From: CAVTQZ01 sp963737015
GTDB taxonomy: Bacteria > Actinomycetota > Acidimicrobiia > Acidimicrobiales > UBA8190
Reading direction: 5' to 3'
Assembly (NCBI GenBank): GCA_963737015.1
Contig: CAVTQZ010000003.1
Location: 1-64,000, forward strand
Length of the DNA stretch: 64,000 bases
Part shown: positions 35,769-45,212 of the stretch, one piece after another
How positions within the stretch are numbered: the stretch's first letter is position 1
How the letters are laid out: each line of letters begins with the position of its first letter
Notes under the pieces: model-generated
What the model saw: the letters and a program-made list of their open reading frames with translations, nothing else
What the model was told of the DNA's origin: nothing
The model's database searches: none
Made by a program: the position numbers and the translations under genes

Positions 35769-37382
35769 GTGACGACGTTCACCGGTCCCCCGCTCGATAC
35801 GGAGTACGGCCTCGGAGCGCTGACCCTCGGGGGCTTTCTCGAAGAGGTCGCTTCGCGCTTTTCGGACCACGAGGCGATCTGCTTCGGAAGTCGAGACGAG
35901 CCGACGGTTCGTTGGAGTTACCGGACTCTCTACGAGCGTTCCATCACCCTCGCGGGTGCTCTGGCACAGGCGGGGGTCGCCAAGGGGTCGAGGGTCGCGC
36001 TCCTCATGGGGAACCGGCCGGAGTGGGTCCAGAGCGCCTTCGCGGTGGCGATGGCCGGCGGGGTGCTCGTCCCGGTTAACACCCTCTTCGAGCCGCCGGA
36101 GGTGGAGCACGTCCTGCGCCATTCGGACGCCGCGTTCGTCCTGCACCAAAAGAGCCTCGGCCATCATGCCTACGAAGCTCAGCTCGCCGCGATGGAGGGC
36201 GAGCTGCCCTACCTGAGGGAACGTTGGTGTCTGGAGAGCGAGGACTTCGACGCCCTTGTGGAGCGGGGTCGGGCGGTTCCCGAAGACAGGGTTCAGGGCA
36301 GGGTGGCGGAGATCTCGCCGTATGACGACGCCCTCATCATCTACACGTCGGGAAGCACCGGACGCCCGAAAGGAGTACTCCACGCGCACCGTGCGGCCGC
36401 CATCCAAAGTTGGCGCTTCGCACAACAACTACGTCTCGAGCCGACCGCGCGTGTGTGGAGCGCGTTCCCCTTCTTTTGGACCGCGGGCTTCTGCATGGTC
36501 ATGGGTGCGACTCTCGCGGCCGGTGGCTGCCTCGTCCTGCAGGAGCTCTTCCGACCGGACGAAGCTCTCGCACTCATGGAGCGCGAGCGGGTCACCGCGG
36601 CACATGCCTGGCCGCACCAGATGGCTGCCCTGGAGGCCGAACCCGAGTGGGCGAGCTTCGATTTGTCTGCGATCTCCAAGGTGGAGTCGTTCACCGCGCT
36701 CGCGCGGCACCCGTCAGTGAAGGTCACCGACTCCTGGAGCCCACGTGCGGCCTATGGGCTGACCGAGACCTTCACGATCGTCAGCTCCGTGCCCGCCGAC
36801 ACCCCGGCGGCGGAACGGGAAGGGCACGAGGGACGGATTCTTCCGGGAAATTCGCTGCGCATCGTCGACTCGACGACCGCAGAGCGGCAACCCGTCGGGT
36901 CCGCGGGGGAGATCAGGGTGAAGGGACCGACCCTTATGAAGGGATACGTGAAAGTCGCTCCCGAAGAGGTCTTCGACGACGACGGGTTCTTCGCCACAGG
37001 CGACGCGGGGTTCGTCGACGTCCTCGGCCGGCTCCACTGGACAGGTCGCACGAGCGACCTCATAAAGACCGGTGGAGCGAACGTCTCCCCGGTGGAGATA
37101 GAGACGGAATTGCTCCGCCATCCCGGCCTCAAGTCCGCTTCGGCCATCGGCGTCCCTCATCCGACACTCGACCAGATGGTTGTCGTCTGTGCTGTCCGGC
37201 GCTCTGGCACAGACGTGTCGGAGGAGGATGTCCGGGAGTTCCTGCGTGGCCGGCTGGCTTCCTACAAGATCCCCCGCCGTGTGCTCTTCTTCGACGACGA
37301 GGATCTCGTCCTCACGGCCAACGCGAAGATCCGCGTGGATCAGCTGCGCGCCCTGGCGGAGGAACGTCTCGGCTCGGATTGA
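35769..37382 (+). CDS. AMP-dependent acyl-CoA ligase
   Basis: A 537-residue ANL-superfamily adenylating enzyme that activates a carboxylic acid to its CoA thioester. It contains the P-loop LIIYTSGSTGRPKGVLHAHR, YGLTETFT, GDAGFVDVLGRLHWTGRTSD then LIKTGGANVSPVEIE, and the C-terminal lysine TANAKIRVDQL. GTG start, 31 bases after the dehydratase gene. The substrate cannot be told, but the neighbouring enoyl-type dehydratase, dehydrogenases and acyl-CoA dehydrogenase point to fatty- or aromatic-acid breakdown. Confidence 0.88.
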   Translation: MTTFTGPPLDTEYGLGALTLGGFLEEVASRFSDHEAICFGSRDEPTVRWSYRTLYERSITLAGALAQAGVAKGSRVALLMGNRPEWVQSAFAVAMAGGVLVPVNTLFEPPEVEHVLRHSDAAFVLHQKSLGHHAYEAQLAAMEGELPYLRERWCLESEDFDALVERGRAVPEDRVQGRVAEISPYDDALIIYTSGSTGRPKGVLHAHRAAAIQSWRFAQQLRLEPTARVWSAFPFFWTAGFCMVMGATLAAGGCLVLQELFRPDEALALMERERVTAAHAWPHQMAALEAEPEWASFDLSAISKVESFTALARHPSVKVTDSWSPRAAYGLTETFTIVSSVPADTPAAEREGHEGRILPGNSLRIVDSTTAERQPVGSAGEIRVKGPTLMKGYVKVAPEEVFDDDGFFATGDAGFVDVLGRLHWTGRTSDLIKTGGANVSPVEIETELLRHPGLKSASAIGVPHPTLDQMVVVCAVRRSGTDVSEEDVREFLRGRLASYKIPRRVLFFDDEDLVLTANAKIRVDQLRALAEERLGSD

Positions 37383-37395
37383 TATCTTTCGGTCC

Positions 37396-38367
37396 TTGCT
37401 GGCCGTTAGCGCACGATCGGTGTCTCGTGACGATCCCCTGAGCGGGCTCCATGTCGGCGAACACGAGGATCCCGTTCCGACGAAGGACGGGTGGACGACG
37501 GTAAACGTGCGGGCGGCCTCCCTCAACCACCACGACCTCTGGACGCTTCGCGGAGTGGGCATCGACCCGGACCGGCTTCCGATAATCCTCGGTTGCGACG
37601 CTTCGGGCGTCGACGAGGAAGGGAACGAAGTGATCGTCCACAGCGTCATCGCAAGCGACGGATGGAGCGACGACGAGACGTTGGACCCGAAGCGCAGCCT
37701 GCTCTCGGAGGTCCACGACGGGACCCTCGCGGAGAAGGTCGCCGTTCCGAAACGGAATCTCGTGCCGAAGCCCAAGGCTCTCTCCTTCGAAGAAGCGGCG
37801 TGCCTTCCGACGGCCTGGCTCACGGCGTACCGCATGCTCTTCACGAACAGCGGGGCCCGGCCGGGATCCACCGTCTTGGTGCAAGGTGCAGGAGGAGGCG
37901 TCGCGACCGCATTGATCGTGATGGGCGCCAGATGCGGTTACCGAGTCTGGGTGACGAGCCGGAGCGAGAAGAAACGGGCGCTCGCCATCGATCTCGGGGC
38001 GGACCAGGCGTTCGAGGACGGTGCCCGGTTGCCCGAGCGCGTGGACGCCGTGTTCGAGACGGTCGGCGAGGCGACATGGTCCCACTCGTTGAAGGCTCTA
38101 CGTCCGGGCGGCACGCTCGTGGTGTCCGGGGCGACGAGTGGTTTCAATCCTCCCTCCGAGCTGAACCGCGTCTACTTCCTCCAGCTGAGGATCCTGGGGT
38201 CGACGATGGGAAACCGGCGCGAGCTCGGGGACCTGGCGAGTCTCTGCCAAGTGTCGGGTATGCGTCCGCTCATCGATCGGGTCCTTCCGCTCGCGCAGGC
38301 CCGCGACGGATTCGAGGCCCTCGCCGGAGGCGACGTGTTCGGCAAGATCGTCTTCTCGGTGCCATGA
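37396..38367 (+). CDS. zinc-type medium-chain dehydrogenase/quinone oxidoreductase
   Basis: About 323 residues of the MDR superfamily. N-terminal: VNVRAASLNHHDLWTLRGVG then ILGCDASGVDEEG. Rossmann: VLVQGAGGGVATALIVMG. C-terminal: LRILGSTMGNRRELGDLASL. No structural or catalytic zinc Cys cluster is seen, so it is closer to quinone-oxidoreductase-like members. The start is taken at a TTG (LLAVSARSVS); GTG a few codons on is also possible. It ends by overlapping the next gene (ATGA). Confidence 0.8.
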   Translation: MLAVSARSVSRDDPLSGLHVGEHEDPVPTKDGWTTVNVRAASLNHHDLWTLRGVGIDPDRLPIILGCDASGVDEEGNEVIVHSVIASDGWSDDETLDPKRSLLSEVHDGTLAEKVAVPKRNLVPKPKALSFEEAACLPTAWLTAYRMLFTNSGARPGSTVLVQGAGGGVATALIVMGARCGYRVWVTSRSEKKRALAIDLGADQAFEDGARLPERVDAVFETVGEATWSHSLKALRPGGTLVVSGATSGFNPPSELNRVYFLQLRILGSTMGNRRELGDLASLCQVSGMRPLIDRVLPLAQARDGFEALAGGDVFGKIVFSVP

Positions 38368-39281
38368 GTCCTGTGCCGCAGAAACCGGTGCTCGGATTCA
38401 TAGGACTCGGGAACATCGGCGGAGGAGTGTGCGCCAACCTGGTGGCCGACGGCCACGAGGTACATATATTCGACCTCGACGAAACGCGGATGAAGTCGCT
38501 CGTCGATGCCGGAGCGAAAGGTGCCGCGTCGGCGCAGGACGTGGGTACGAACGCGGATGTCACGCTCCTCTCCCTTCCGACACCGCAGATCATGGAGTCG
38601 GTGACCGAGCAGTGGCTCGAGGCGGCTTCGGGTACGGGAAAGGTCCTCGTCGACCTCACGACCAACTCACCGTCGACGATCCGAGCGATGGGCAAACGTC
38701 TGTCGGGATCGGGCACGCGGCTACTCGAGGCTCCCGTGACCGGCGGCGCACCCGGAGCCCGCAACCGCCAACTCCTCTTCATCGTCGGTGGCGAGGAGGA
38801 TCTGGTGGCCGAAGTGCGGCCACTGCTCGAGACGATCGGCCGCGCCGTGTACCACCTCGGCCCGCTCGGCTGCGGCAACGTTGGGAAGCTCATCAACTCG
38901 CTCATGGCGTTCACGTCGATGTGGGTTTCCCTCGAGGGAATGGCGCTCGGGGCGAAGAACGGCATCGACCTTCGTCTCCTTCTCGAGATGCTCCGAAGCG
39001 CCGGTGCAGCGAATTCCGATCTCGAAAAACGCGTCGAGCAGATAAGCGAGAGGGGGCGGCCCCCGGAGTTCGCGTTGGCGCTGGCGGCGAAGGATGCCGG
39101 ATTGATGGTCGAGGCGGGCCTCGAATCCGGCGTCCCGATGCCAGTCGCGTCCGCCATTCAACAGATGCTCTCCTACGCAAAGGCACAGGGGCTCGGCGAC
39201 CTCGATATAAGTGATCTCGTTGAAGTGGTCGAAAGAGCGGCGGCCGTGAAGCTCGACCTCAGACCTTCCGATCGGTCCTGA
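38364..39281 (+). CDS. 3-hydroxyisobutyrate-dehydrogenase-like NAD(P) oxidoreductase
   Basis: A 305-residue beta-hydroxyacid dehydrogenase: GFIGLGNIGGGVCANLVADG at the N-terminus, PVTGGAPGARNRQLLFIVGG in the middle, the catalytic Lys in GNVGKLINSLMAF, and ALAAKDAGLMVEAGLESGVP near the end. It reduces or oxidises a short hydroxy acid with NAD(P). Translationally coupled to the dehydrogenase before it. Confidence 0.85.
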   Translation: MSPVPQKPVLGFIGLGNIGGGVCANLVADGHEVHIFDLDETRMKSLVDAGAKGAASAQDVGTNADVTLLSLPTPQIMESVTEQWLEAASGTGKVLVDLTTNSPSTIRAMGKRLSGSGTRLLEAPVTGGAPGARNRQLLFIVGGEEDLVAEVRPLLETIGRAVYHLGPLGCGNVGKLINSLMAFTSMWVSLEGMALGAKNGIDLRLLLEMLRSAGAANSDLEKRVEQISERGRPPEFALALAAKDAGLMVEAGLESGVPMPVASAIQQMLSYAKAQGLGDLDISDLVEVVERAAAVKLDLRPSDRS

Positions 39282-39314
39282 ATCCGTCGCCCTTCTGTAT
39301 CGGGGCGGGGCGGC

Positions 39315-40478
39315 TCACAAACCCGGGTCGGGCACCTTGTAGAGCTTCGCGTAGTTGTCCCAGAGGATCTTCTTCTTGGTGGAGTCCTCGAAGGGAAGGT
39401 CGAGGAACGTCTCGGTCGCGTTGGGAAACTTCGAGTCGGCGTGAGGGTAGTCCGTGGAGAAGATCACGTTGTCGTCGCCGTAGTCCTCGAAGTAGTGGCG
39501 GGCGCCGACCTCGTCGGCTTCACAGGACACGAAGCAGTTGCGCAGGAAGTACTGCGAGGGCTTCATCGTCACCTCGGGCGCCTCGTAGCTGCCCATCCAT
39601 TCCCAGTGTTCGTCGAGTCTGTACATCAAGAACGGCGCCCAGGTGCAGTTACCCTCGAGCAATCCGACGCGCAGTTGCGGGAAGCGCTCGAGGATTCCCC
39701 CCGAAGTGAAGCAGGTTACGACGAACATGATCCCGAGCGGTTGGTTGAACGGATGCCAGAGCATGAGCTTGTCGAGTTGCTCACTGAAGGCGAAGTCAGG
39801 CTTCAGGTACGTCGTTCCGCCGCCGTGGAAGCACACCGGCACGTCGAGTCTCTGAGCCTCGCGCCAAATCGGGTCGTACTTGGGATCGTGCCATGGCTTG
39901 TTGTCCACCAGACCCGGAACGAGAAAGGCTGCTTTGAAACCGCGCTCGACGTTGCGGGCCAATTCGTCGACTGCACCGTCGACGTCGTGCGGGGCCAGCA
40001 TCGCAGCGCCGAACACCCGATCGGGGGCGTCGCAGTCGCGCACGAAGTCAGCCATCCAATCGTTGTAAGCCCGGGAGATGGCGGTGGCGAGCTCCGGTTC
40101 GAGCCCGTCCGGGCCGACGTGCGACGAGCTCTGGAGGGAAAGCACGAAGAGGCCCCGGCTCGGGAAGAGCACGGTCGAGTCGAGGTGCTCCATGTCCATC
40201 GCCATGACCTGTGATTTGGCGTCCCAGTTGCGTTCCTCGGCGTGCGCGAACGCCGAGTCCTGTTCCGGCTTCCAGGGCCTTCCTTGCGCACGGGGGCGGA
40301 TGCGACCGAGCCTCAGGAGGACGGCGTTCTTGACCTTCACGCGCATGTCCCGTTCGATCTCGTTGAGACCGACCGGAGCTGCGTGCTCCCAAGCCGGATC
40401 CATGTAGCGCTGCCAGAGGTCGGCCGGCTCCATCACGTGCATGTCGCTGTCGGCGACTCGCCAACCCCTGACTGTCAT
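39315..40478 (-). CDS. amidohydrolase-family TIM-barrel protein (AmhX/PhnP-like cyclic hydrolase type)
   Basis: A 387-residue metal-dependent hydrolase of the amidohydrolase-2 family: DSDMHVMEPADLWQRYMDPA near the start, FPSRGLF, VCFHGGGT, GLLEGNCTWAPFLMYRLDEH, VIFSTDYPHADSKFP near the end. These act on decarboxylation or hydrolysis of aromatic or cyclic substrates, often with acyl-CoA genes nearby. RBS GGGAGG lies 5 bases before the ATG. It converges on the 3-hydroxyacid dehydrogenase gene. Confidence 0.8.
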   Translation of the reverse strand: MTVRGWRVADSDMHVMEPADLWQRYMDPAWEHAAPVGLNEIERDMRVKVKNAVLLRLGRIRPRAQGRPWKPEQDSAFAHAEERNWDAKSQVMAMDMEHLDSTVLFPSRGLFVLSLQSSSHVGPDGLEPELATAISRAYNDWMADFVRDCDAPDRVFGAAMLAPHDVDGAVDELARNVERGFKAAFLVPGLVDNKPWHDPKYDPIWREAQRLDVPVCFHGGGTTYLKPDFAFSEQLDKLMLWHPFNQPLGIMFVVTCFTSGGILERFPQLRVGLLEGNCTWAPFLMYRLDEHWEWMGSYEAPEVTMKPSQYFLRNCFVSCEADEVGARHYFEDYGDDNVIFSTDYPHADSKFPNATETFLDLPFEDSTKKKILWDNYAKLYKVPDPGL

Positions 40479-40512
40479 TGCACCTCCCGCTCGGCAGCCT
40501 GGTGCCAGTATT

Positions 40513-43020
40513 TCATTCGGCTTGTAGGAGCAAGACCGTGGGCGTGCGGGCGGCAATCCGCCCGGGAATGATCGCGACCAGATTGGCGAGGGCAATCGCC
40601 CCTAACGCGATCACCGTCACGAGGAGGTAGGGCACGACCGGGGCCGGGATGGCCTGGATGCCCTGCGCGAAAAGATCCCAAAGCTGGCGCCCCAACACGA
40701 TTCCGAGTGGCGCGCCCACTACGGCCCCGATCAGCACTGCCACCGTGGCTTGCCAGGCGACGACCGTGGCAAGTTGACGCCCGGACAATCCGAGCGTCTT
40801 CATGATGGCGAGCTCGCGACGTCGGCGGCGGACCGAGGCGACGAGAGTGATGCCGAGCGCCAGTACCGCACCGGTGCCAAGTCCCGCCCCGAGGACGGTC
40901 GGGATGGTCTCGATCGAGCCGGAGCTGACGATCGCCTCGGGGCGCAGCACCGCAGTGGCGCCGCTCGCGGGAAGGTCCGCGTCGGCGATGTTGATTTCGC
41001 GAGTCACGTCTGCCAGGGACCGCAGGGCGGCCGGCGAGTCGCCGCCTTTGGTCCGCACGAAGAAGACCTGGGGCCCTGGAATCGTGTTGCCCTGGGTGTT
41101 GCGGATGGCCGGTGGGATGAGCTGGTCGTCGATGAGAGCACCGGTCCCCATGCCCGGGCCCATGATCGCCGGCATCGTCGCCTCACCGGACACGACGAGA
41201 CGGGTCATCCGACCCTGTCCAGTTCCCACCTCGAGGCTTGCCCCGAGATGGGTGTGCAGAGCGGCCATGGTGCTGGCGCCGAGCACGATCTGGTCGGCCG
41301 AACGCAGATCGGTGCCGTCGATCGTCGGCGGCTGCACCGGTGCCCCGAGGCGCATTCCGATCAGCGGGACGCCGCTGTGGCCGTTTATATCGGCCGATGA
41401 GAAGTAAGCCCCTGAGAAGCTGGTAACCGACGGGTCGCGGGCGAGCAGATCTCCCGTGATGTGAGCCGGTAGGTCCTCGTCTCCCGAGAATCCCGAGAAC
41501 AACGCGTAGTTCCAGTTCCAGCCATAAAGAGCGGGATGGCGGACGAGTGAGTTGAGGCTGGACCCGAATGTCACGGTGGCGGCTATGACCAGAACCGCCA
41601 GCGCAGCGCCCAGTATGGATGAGCGGACCGGCACATCCTCCCTGGAGCCCCGGGGATCCAGGGCGAAAAGCACTCCGGTCATCGCCGGTGCAGGCAACCC
41701 CGACGAGCCGATCGCGGCGGTAAGCGCCGAAGGTCGCTCGGCCTCCTGTCCGCTACGCCGTCGCACGCGTTCGGGGGCCATGCGCATCGCCAGTCCCAAC
41801 GCCACCGTCGAGAGGATCACGACGAGGGCGAGGAACCCGAGTCCGAGCACGGTCCAGTCCCATCCGAAGAAGTACGGGTACACGGAACGCACGGGCCCAA
41901 GCGGGAACAGCGCGGACAAGAAGAACGCGGCAACCGACGCGAGCAGCGCCCCGACCACCACCGCCGCGAACGTGCCCAGCGTAGCGTCGGCCGCGGTCAT
42001 GGCGGGGCCGGCCCCTAGCGCTCGCAGCGTCTCCAGCTCGAGCGCCTCGACGCGTCGCTGGCGTGCGATGACCTGACTCACGATCACAATTGCGGCCAGG
42101 GCAGCCAGGCCACCGAACACGGCGAGCGCGATCGACTCGGGCGCGATGGCCCGCTCCGCCTGCTCCACTGCAGCGGTGTCCGAGCGAATCCCTACCGCGG
42201 TCAGCAGCTTGCTCGGGAGCACCCTGGAAAGCTCGGAGGCGACCGCCTGCTTGTGACCCGGGGCGACCCGCAGCGAGCTGTACGAGTAGGTCGCGGAGCA
42301 TGTGTCGAGACGTCGGGTGAGAGCAGGGGTCACGAGAACCTGGGCCGTCCCTGCGGCGCGGTAGTCGTCGTTAGCCACGTCCTGGGGGAAGACCACGAGA
42401 CCGACGATCCGCAGTCCCGCCCGAGTCACGGCAGGCGGATTGTTCGCCGAGGACAGAAGCTGTGCGTCCGAGTTGAAGGTGACGGTAAAGGTCGATCCGA
42501 CGTGGATGCCTAATTCCGCCCCGGCTTGCGCGTTCATCACCGCTTGGCCCGGGTCGGCCGGGTTGGGAAGCCGGCCCGAGACGAGCGTCACCTGGTCCTG
42601 GGCTAAGTACTCGTCCCCCACGGGGCCCTCGAGGGACGGGGGCTTGGCTCCGGGACCCACACGGACGTGGGCGCCCAGCACCTGGTCGATGTTGGCGTCG
42701 AAGCCGACCACACTCTGTTGGCTCTCGACATAGGGCAAGGCGGCGATTCGCCTTTCCGTGGACCGGCGGTACCCGCTGGTCTCCGCGGCCCCGAGGGCGG
42801 GGTTCAAGAACGCCGTGAACACCTGAAGATCGGCGGGCTTCGTGCTGGCCAAGTAGACCGGGTACGAGGACTGGGTACGACGTGCGCCGGCGATTGCGCC
42901 GAGGGCGCTGCCTCCCACGAGCCCCAACAGGAGCACGATGGTCAGGTAACCCCCTCGCCTCTGGTGGAAGGTGGCCCGGAACCGGTACCACGCAAGAACC
43001 ATCACCTGCCTCATGGTCAC
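40513..43020 (-). CDS. FtsX-type ABC permease, no ATPase gene adjacent
   Basis: An 835-residue permease with the FtsX/MacB-like layout. An N-terminal helix (LTIVLLLGLVGGSALGAIAG) is followed by a large extracytoplasmic loop, a block of three to four helices around residues 300-400, a second extracellular region, and three C-terminal helices. Two FtsX cores are visible (TLRALGAGPAMTAADATLGTF and IMKTLGLSGRQLATVVAWQA). GTG or the ATG two codons later can start it. An ATPase partner is normally encoded next to such a gene, but none is present here. Confidence 0.83.
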   Translation of the reverse strand: MTMRQVMVLAWYRFRATFHQRRGGYLTIVLLLGLVGGSALGAIAGARRTQSSYPVYLASTKPADLQVFTAFLNPALGAAETSGYRRSTERRIAALPYVESQQSVVGFDANIDQVLGAHVRVGPGAKPPSLEGPVGDEYLAQDQVTLVSGRLPNPADPGQAVMNAQAGAELGIHVGSTFTVTFNSDAQLLSSANNPPAVTRAGLRIVGLVVFPQDVANDDYRAAGTAQVLVTPALTRRLDTCSATYSYSSLRVAPGHKQAVASELSRVLPSKLLTAVGIRSDTAAVEQAERAIAPESIALAVFGGLAALAAIVIVSQVIARQRRVEALELETLRALGAGPAMTAADATLGTFAAVVVGALLASVAAFFLSALFPLGPVRSVYPYFFGWDWTVLGLGFLALVVILSTVALGLAMRMAPERVRRRSGQEAERPSALTAAIGSSGLPAPAMTGVLFALDPRGSREDVPVRSSILGAALAVLVIAATVTFGSSLNSLVRHPALYGWNWNYALFSGFSGDEDLPAHITGDLLARDPSVTSFSGAYFSSADINGHSGVPLIGMRLGAPVQPPTIDGTDLRSADQIVLGASTMAALHTHLGASLEVGTGQGRMTRLVVSGEATMPAIMGPGMGTGALIDDQLIPPAIRNTQGNTIPGPQVFFVRTKGGDSPAALRSLADVTREINIADADLPASGATAVLRPEAIVSSGSIETIPTVLGAGLGTGAVLALGITLVASVRRRRRELAIMKTLGLSGRQLATVVAWQATVAVLIGAVVGAPLGIVLGRQLWDLFAQGIQAIPAPVVPYLLVTVIALGAIALANLVAIIPGRIAARTPTVLLLQAE

Positions 43021-43289
43021 CTATCTCGCAGCCTGAGAGACCAATGGCGAGGAGCCATTTCGTAATCCCGGCGAGCCGTACCTCACACGCGACCGAGCGT
43101 TCCCACTGTGCGCTGACCAGCCAAGAGCGCCAGCAGGCCAAAGACTCTTCGTGGCAGCACCCGGTCTCCTCCTGGGCTCGGAATCCCGGGCACGGCGCAA
43201 CCAGGGCAGACTAAGAACAGAAACAGGCGGAAAGATTCGTCATTCGTGGGCCGGCGGGCGGCGTCGGTGCATTCGAGGAGGTGCTCGGT

Positions 43290-45185
43290 ATGAGCGAAGC
43301 GACGCACAGCGCGGGCTCGAGGGCGAACGTCAGCGAGAAAGAGGCTCGCCAGGTCGCCGAGGCGGCCCGCGAGACCGAATGGTCCAAGCCCAGTTTCGGC
43401 AAGGAGCTCTTCCTCGGTCGCCTTCGCCTCGACCTGATCCACCCTCACCCCCACCCTTCAGACGAGCAGAGGAAGAAGGGCGAGGAATTCCTCGCCAGGC
43501 TGGAGACCTTCTTGCAAGAAGAGGTCGATCCCCTCCAGATCGAGCGCGACGCACGCATCCCGGAGCACGTGGTGAAGGGCCTGTACGACCTCGGCGCCCT
43601 GGGAATGAAGGTCGACGAGTCCCACGGCGGACTCGGGCTTTCGAACCTCTACTACAACCGGGCACTCGCTCTGGCTGGGACAGCTCACAGTGCGCTCAGC
43701 ACGCTCTTGAGCGCGCACCAGTCGATCGGTGTGCCGCAGCCTCTCAAGCTGTTCGGGACCGAGGAGCAGAAGCGCAAGTTCCTGCCTCGAGTAGCGAAGA
43801 ACGAAGTGAGTGCCTTCCTCCTCACGGAGCCCGATGTCGGCAGCGACCCGGCTCGCATGAGCGCAACCGCCACTCCGACCGAAGACGGCTCCGCTTATCT
43901 CATCAACGGAACGAAACTTTGGACGACTAACGGTGTCATAGCGGATCTCCTCGTCGTGATGGCCGTGGTCCCGCCCTCCGAGAAGGGCCGGGGGGGCATC
44001 ACAGCCTTCGTGGTCGAAGCACACTCGCCGGGCATAACGGTGCTCCACCGGAACCAGTTCATGGGTCTGCGGGGGATCGAGAACGGCGTCACCCGCTTCG
44101 AGAACGTGCGTGTGCCCGCGGAGAACGTCGTCGGCGGCGTCGGGCGTGGTCTTCGTGTAGCACTCACGACACTAAACACGGGCCGTCTGTCGCTTCCCGC
44201 GATGTGCTCCTCTTCGGCGAAGCTCTCCCTCAAGATCGTGCGTGAGTGGGCCAACGAGCGCGTCCAGTGGGGTGTCCCGATCGGAAAGCACGAGGCCGTA
44301 GCGCACAAGATCTCTTTCATCGCCGGTCTCACGTTCGCGATGGATGCCGTAGTGGAGCTATCCAGCCTCCTGGCGGACGAGGAGCGGAACGACATCCGGA
44401 TCGAAGCTGCGCTGGCGAAGCTCTTCTGTTCCGAGATGGCATGGCTCGTCGCTGACGAGATGGTCCAGATCCGGGGAGGAAGGGGCTTCGAAACCGCCGA
44501 GTCCTTGCACGCAAGAGGCGAGCGGGCGATCCCGGCCGAGCAGATCCTGCGGGATCTCCGCATTTCCCGGATATTCGAAGGATCGACCGAGATAATGAAG
44601 CTCCTGATTGCCCGAGAGGCTGTCGATCAGCACCTCTCGGTGGCAGGCAAGCTCGTCGACCCCGAGGCGAAGATCGCAGAGAAGGCGAAGAGTGCGAAGG
44701 ACGCCGCCACCTTCTACGCCAAGTGGCTCCCTCAGCTCGCTACCGGCCCCGGCCGGCACCGGGACGGATTCGCAGAGATGGGCGAACCCCTTGCGGATCA
44801 CCTCCGGTTCGTCGAACGCTCGAGTCGCAAGCTCGCGCGTTCGACCTTCTACGGGATGTCTCGCTGGCAGGCGCGCCTGGAGCGTAAGCAAGGGTTCCTC
44901 GGCCGCATCGTCGACATCGGCGCGGAGCTCTATGCGATGAGCGCCGCGTGCGTCAGGGCGAAGATGCTTCTCGACGAGCACGGGCCGGAGGCGGACGGTG
45001 CCGTCGAATTGGCCGACCTCTTCTGCAATGGTTCGCGGCGTCGCATCGGGAAGCTCTTCGACGACCTCTGGCACAACGACGACACCGAGAACTACGAGGC
45101 TGCACAGAAAGTGCTGGCCGGCCGTTACACATGGGCTGAGAACGGGGTGATGGACCCGTCAACCCTCGCGACAGATCCGACCTAG
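43290..45185 (+). CDS. acyl-CoA dehydrogenase, VLCAD-like with C-terminal extension
   Basis: A 631-residue flavoenzyme that introduces the alpha-beta double bond in acyl-CoA. It has the ACAD patterns GALGMKVDESHGGLGLSNLY, FLLTEPDVGSD, GTKLWTTNGVIADLLVVMAV, MVQIRGGRGFE, and RIFEGSTEIMKLLIAREA. The Glu of FEGSTEI is the expected catalytic base of VLCAD-type enzymes, and an extra C-terminal helical region of about 180 residues agrees with that type. The ATG before SEATHS is preferred, with GAGGAGG 9 bases ahead. Confidence 0.88.
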   Translation: MSEATHSAGSRANVSEKEARQVAEAARETEWSKPSFGKELFLGRLRLDLIHPHPHPSDEQRKKGEEFLARLETFLQEEVDPLQIERDARIPEHVVKGLYDLGALGMKVDESHGGLGLSNLYYNRALALAGTAHSALSTLLSAHQSIGVPQPLKLFGTEEQKRKFLPRVAKNEVSAFLLTEPDVGSDPARMSATATPTEDGSAYLINGTKLWTTNGVIADLLVVMAVVPPSEKGRGGITAFVVEAHSPGITVLHRNQFMGLRGIENGVTRFENVRVPAENVVGGVGRGLRVALTTLNTGRLSLPAMCSSSAKLSLKIVREWANERVQWGVPIGKHEAVAHKISFIAGLTFAMDAVVELSSLLADEERNDIRIEAALAKLFCSEMAWLVADEMVQIRGGRGFETAESLHARGERAIPAEQILRDLRISRIFEGSTEIMKLLIAREAVDQHLSVAGKLVDPEAKIAEKAKSAKDAATFYAKWLPQLATGPGRHRDGFAEMGEPLADHLRFVERSSRKLARSTFYGMSRWQARLERKQGFLGRIVDIGAELYAMSAACVRAKMLLDEHGPEADGAVELADLFCNGSRRRIGKLFDDLWHNDDTENYEAAQKVLAGRYTWAENGVMDPSTLATDPT

Positions 45186-45212
45186 GCGCTTGCTTCAGGC
45201 ACAGCTGTGTCT

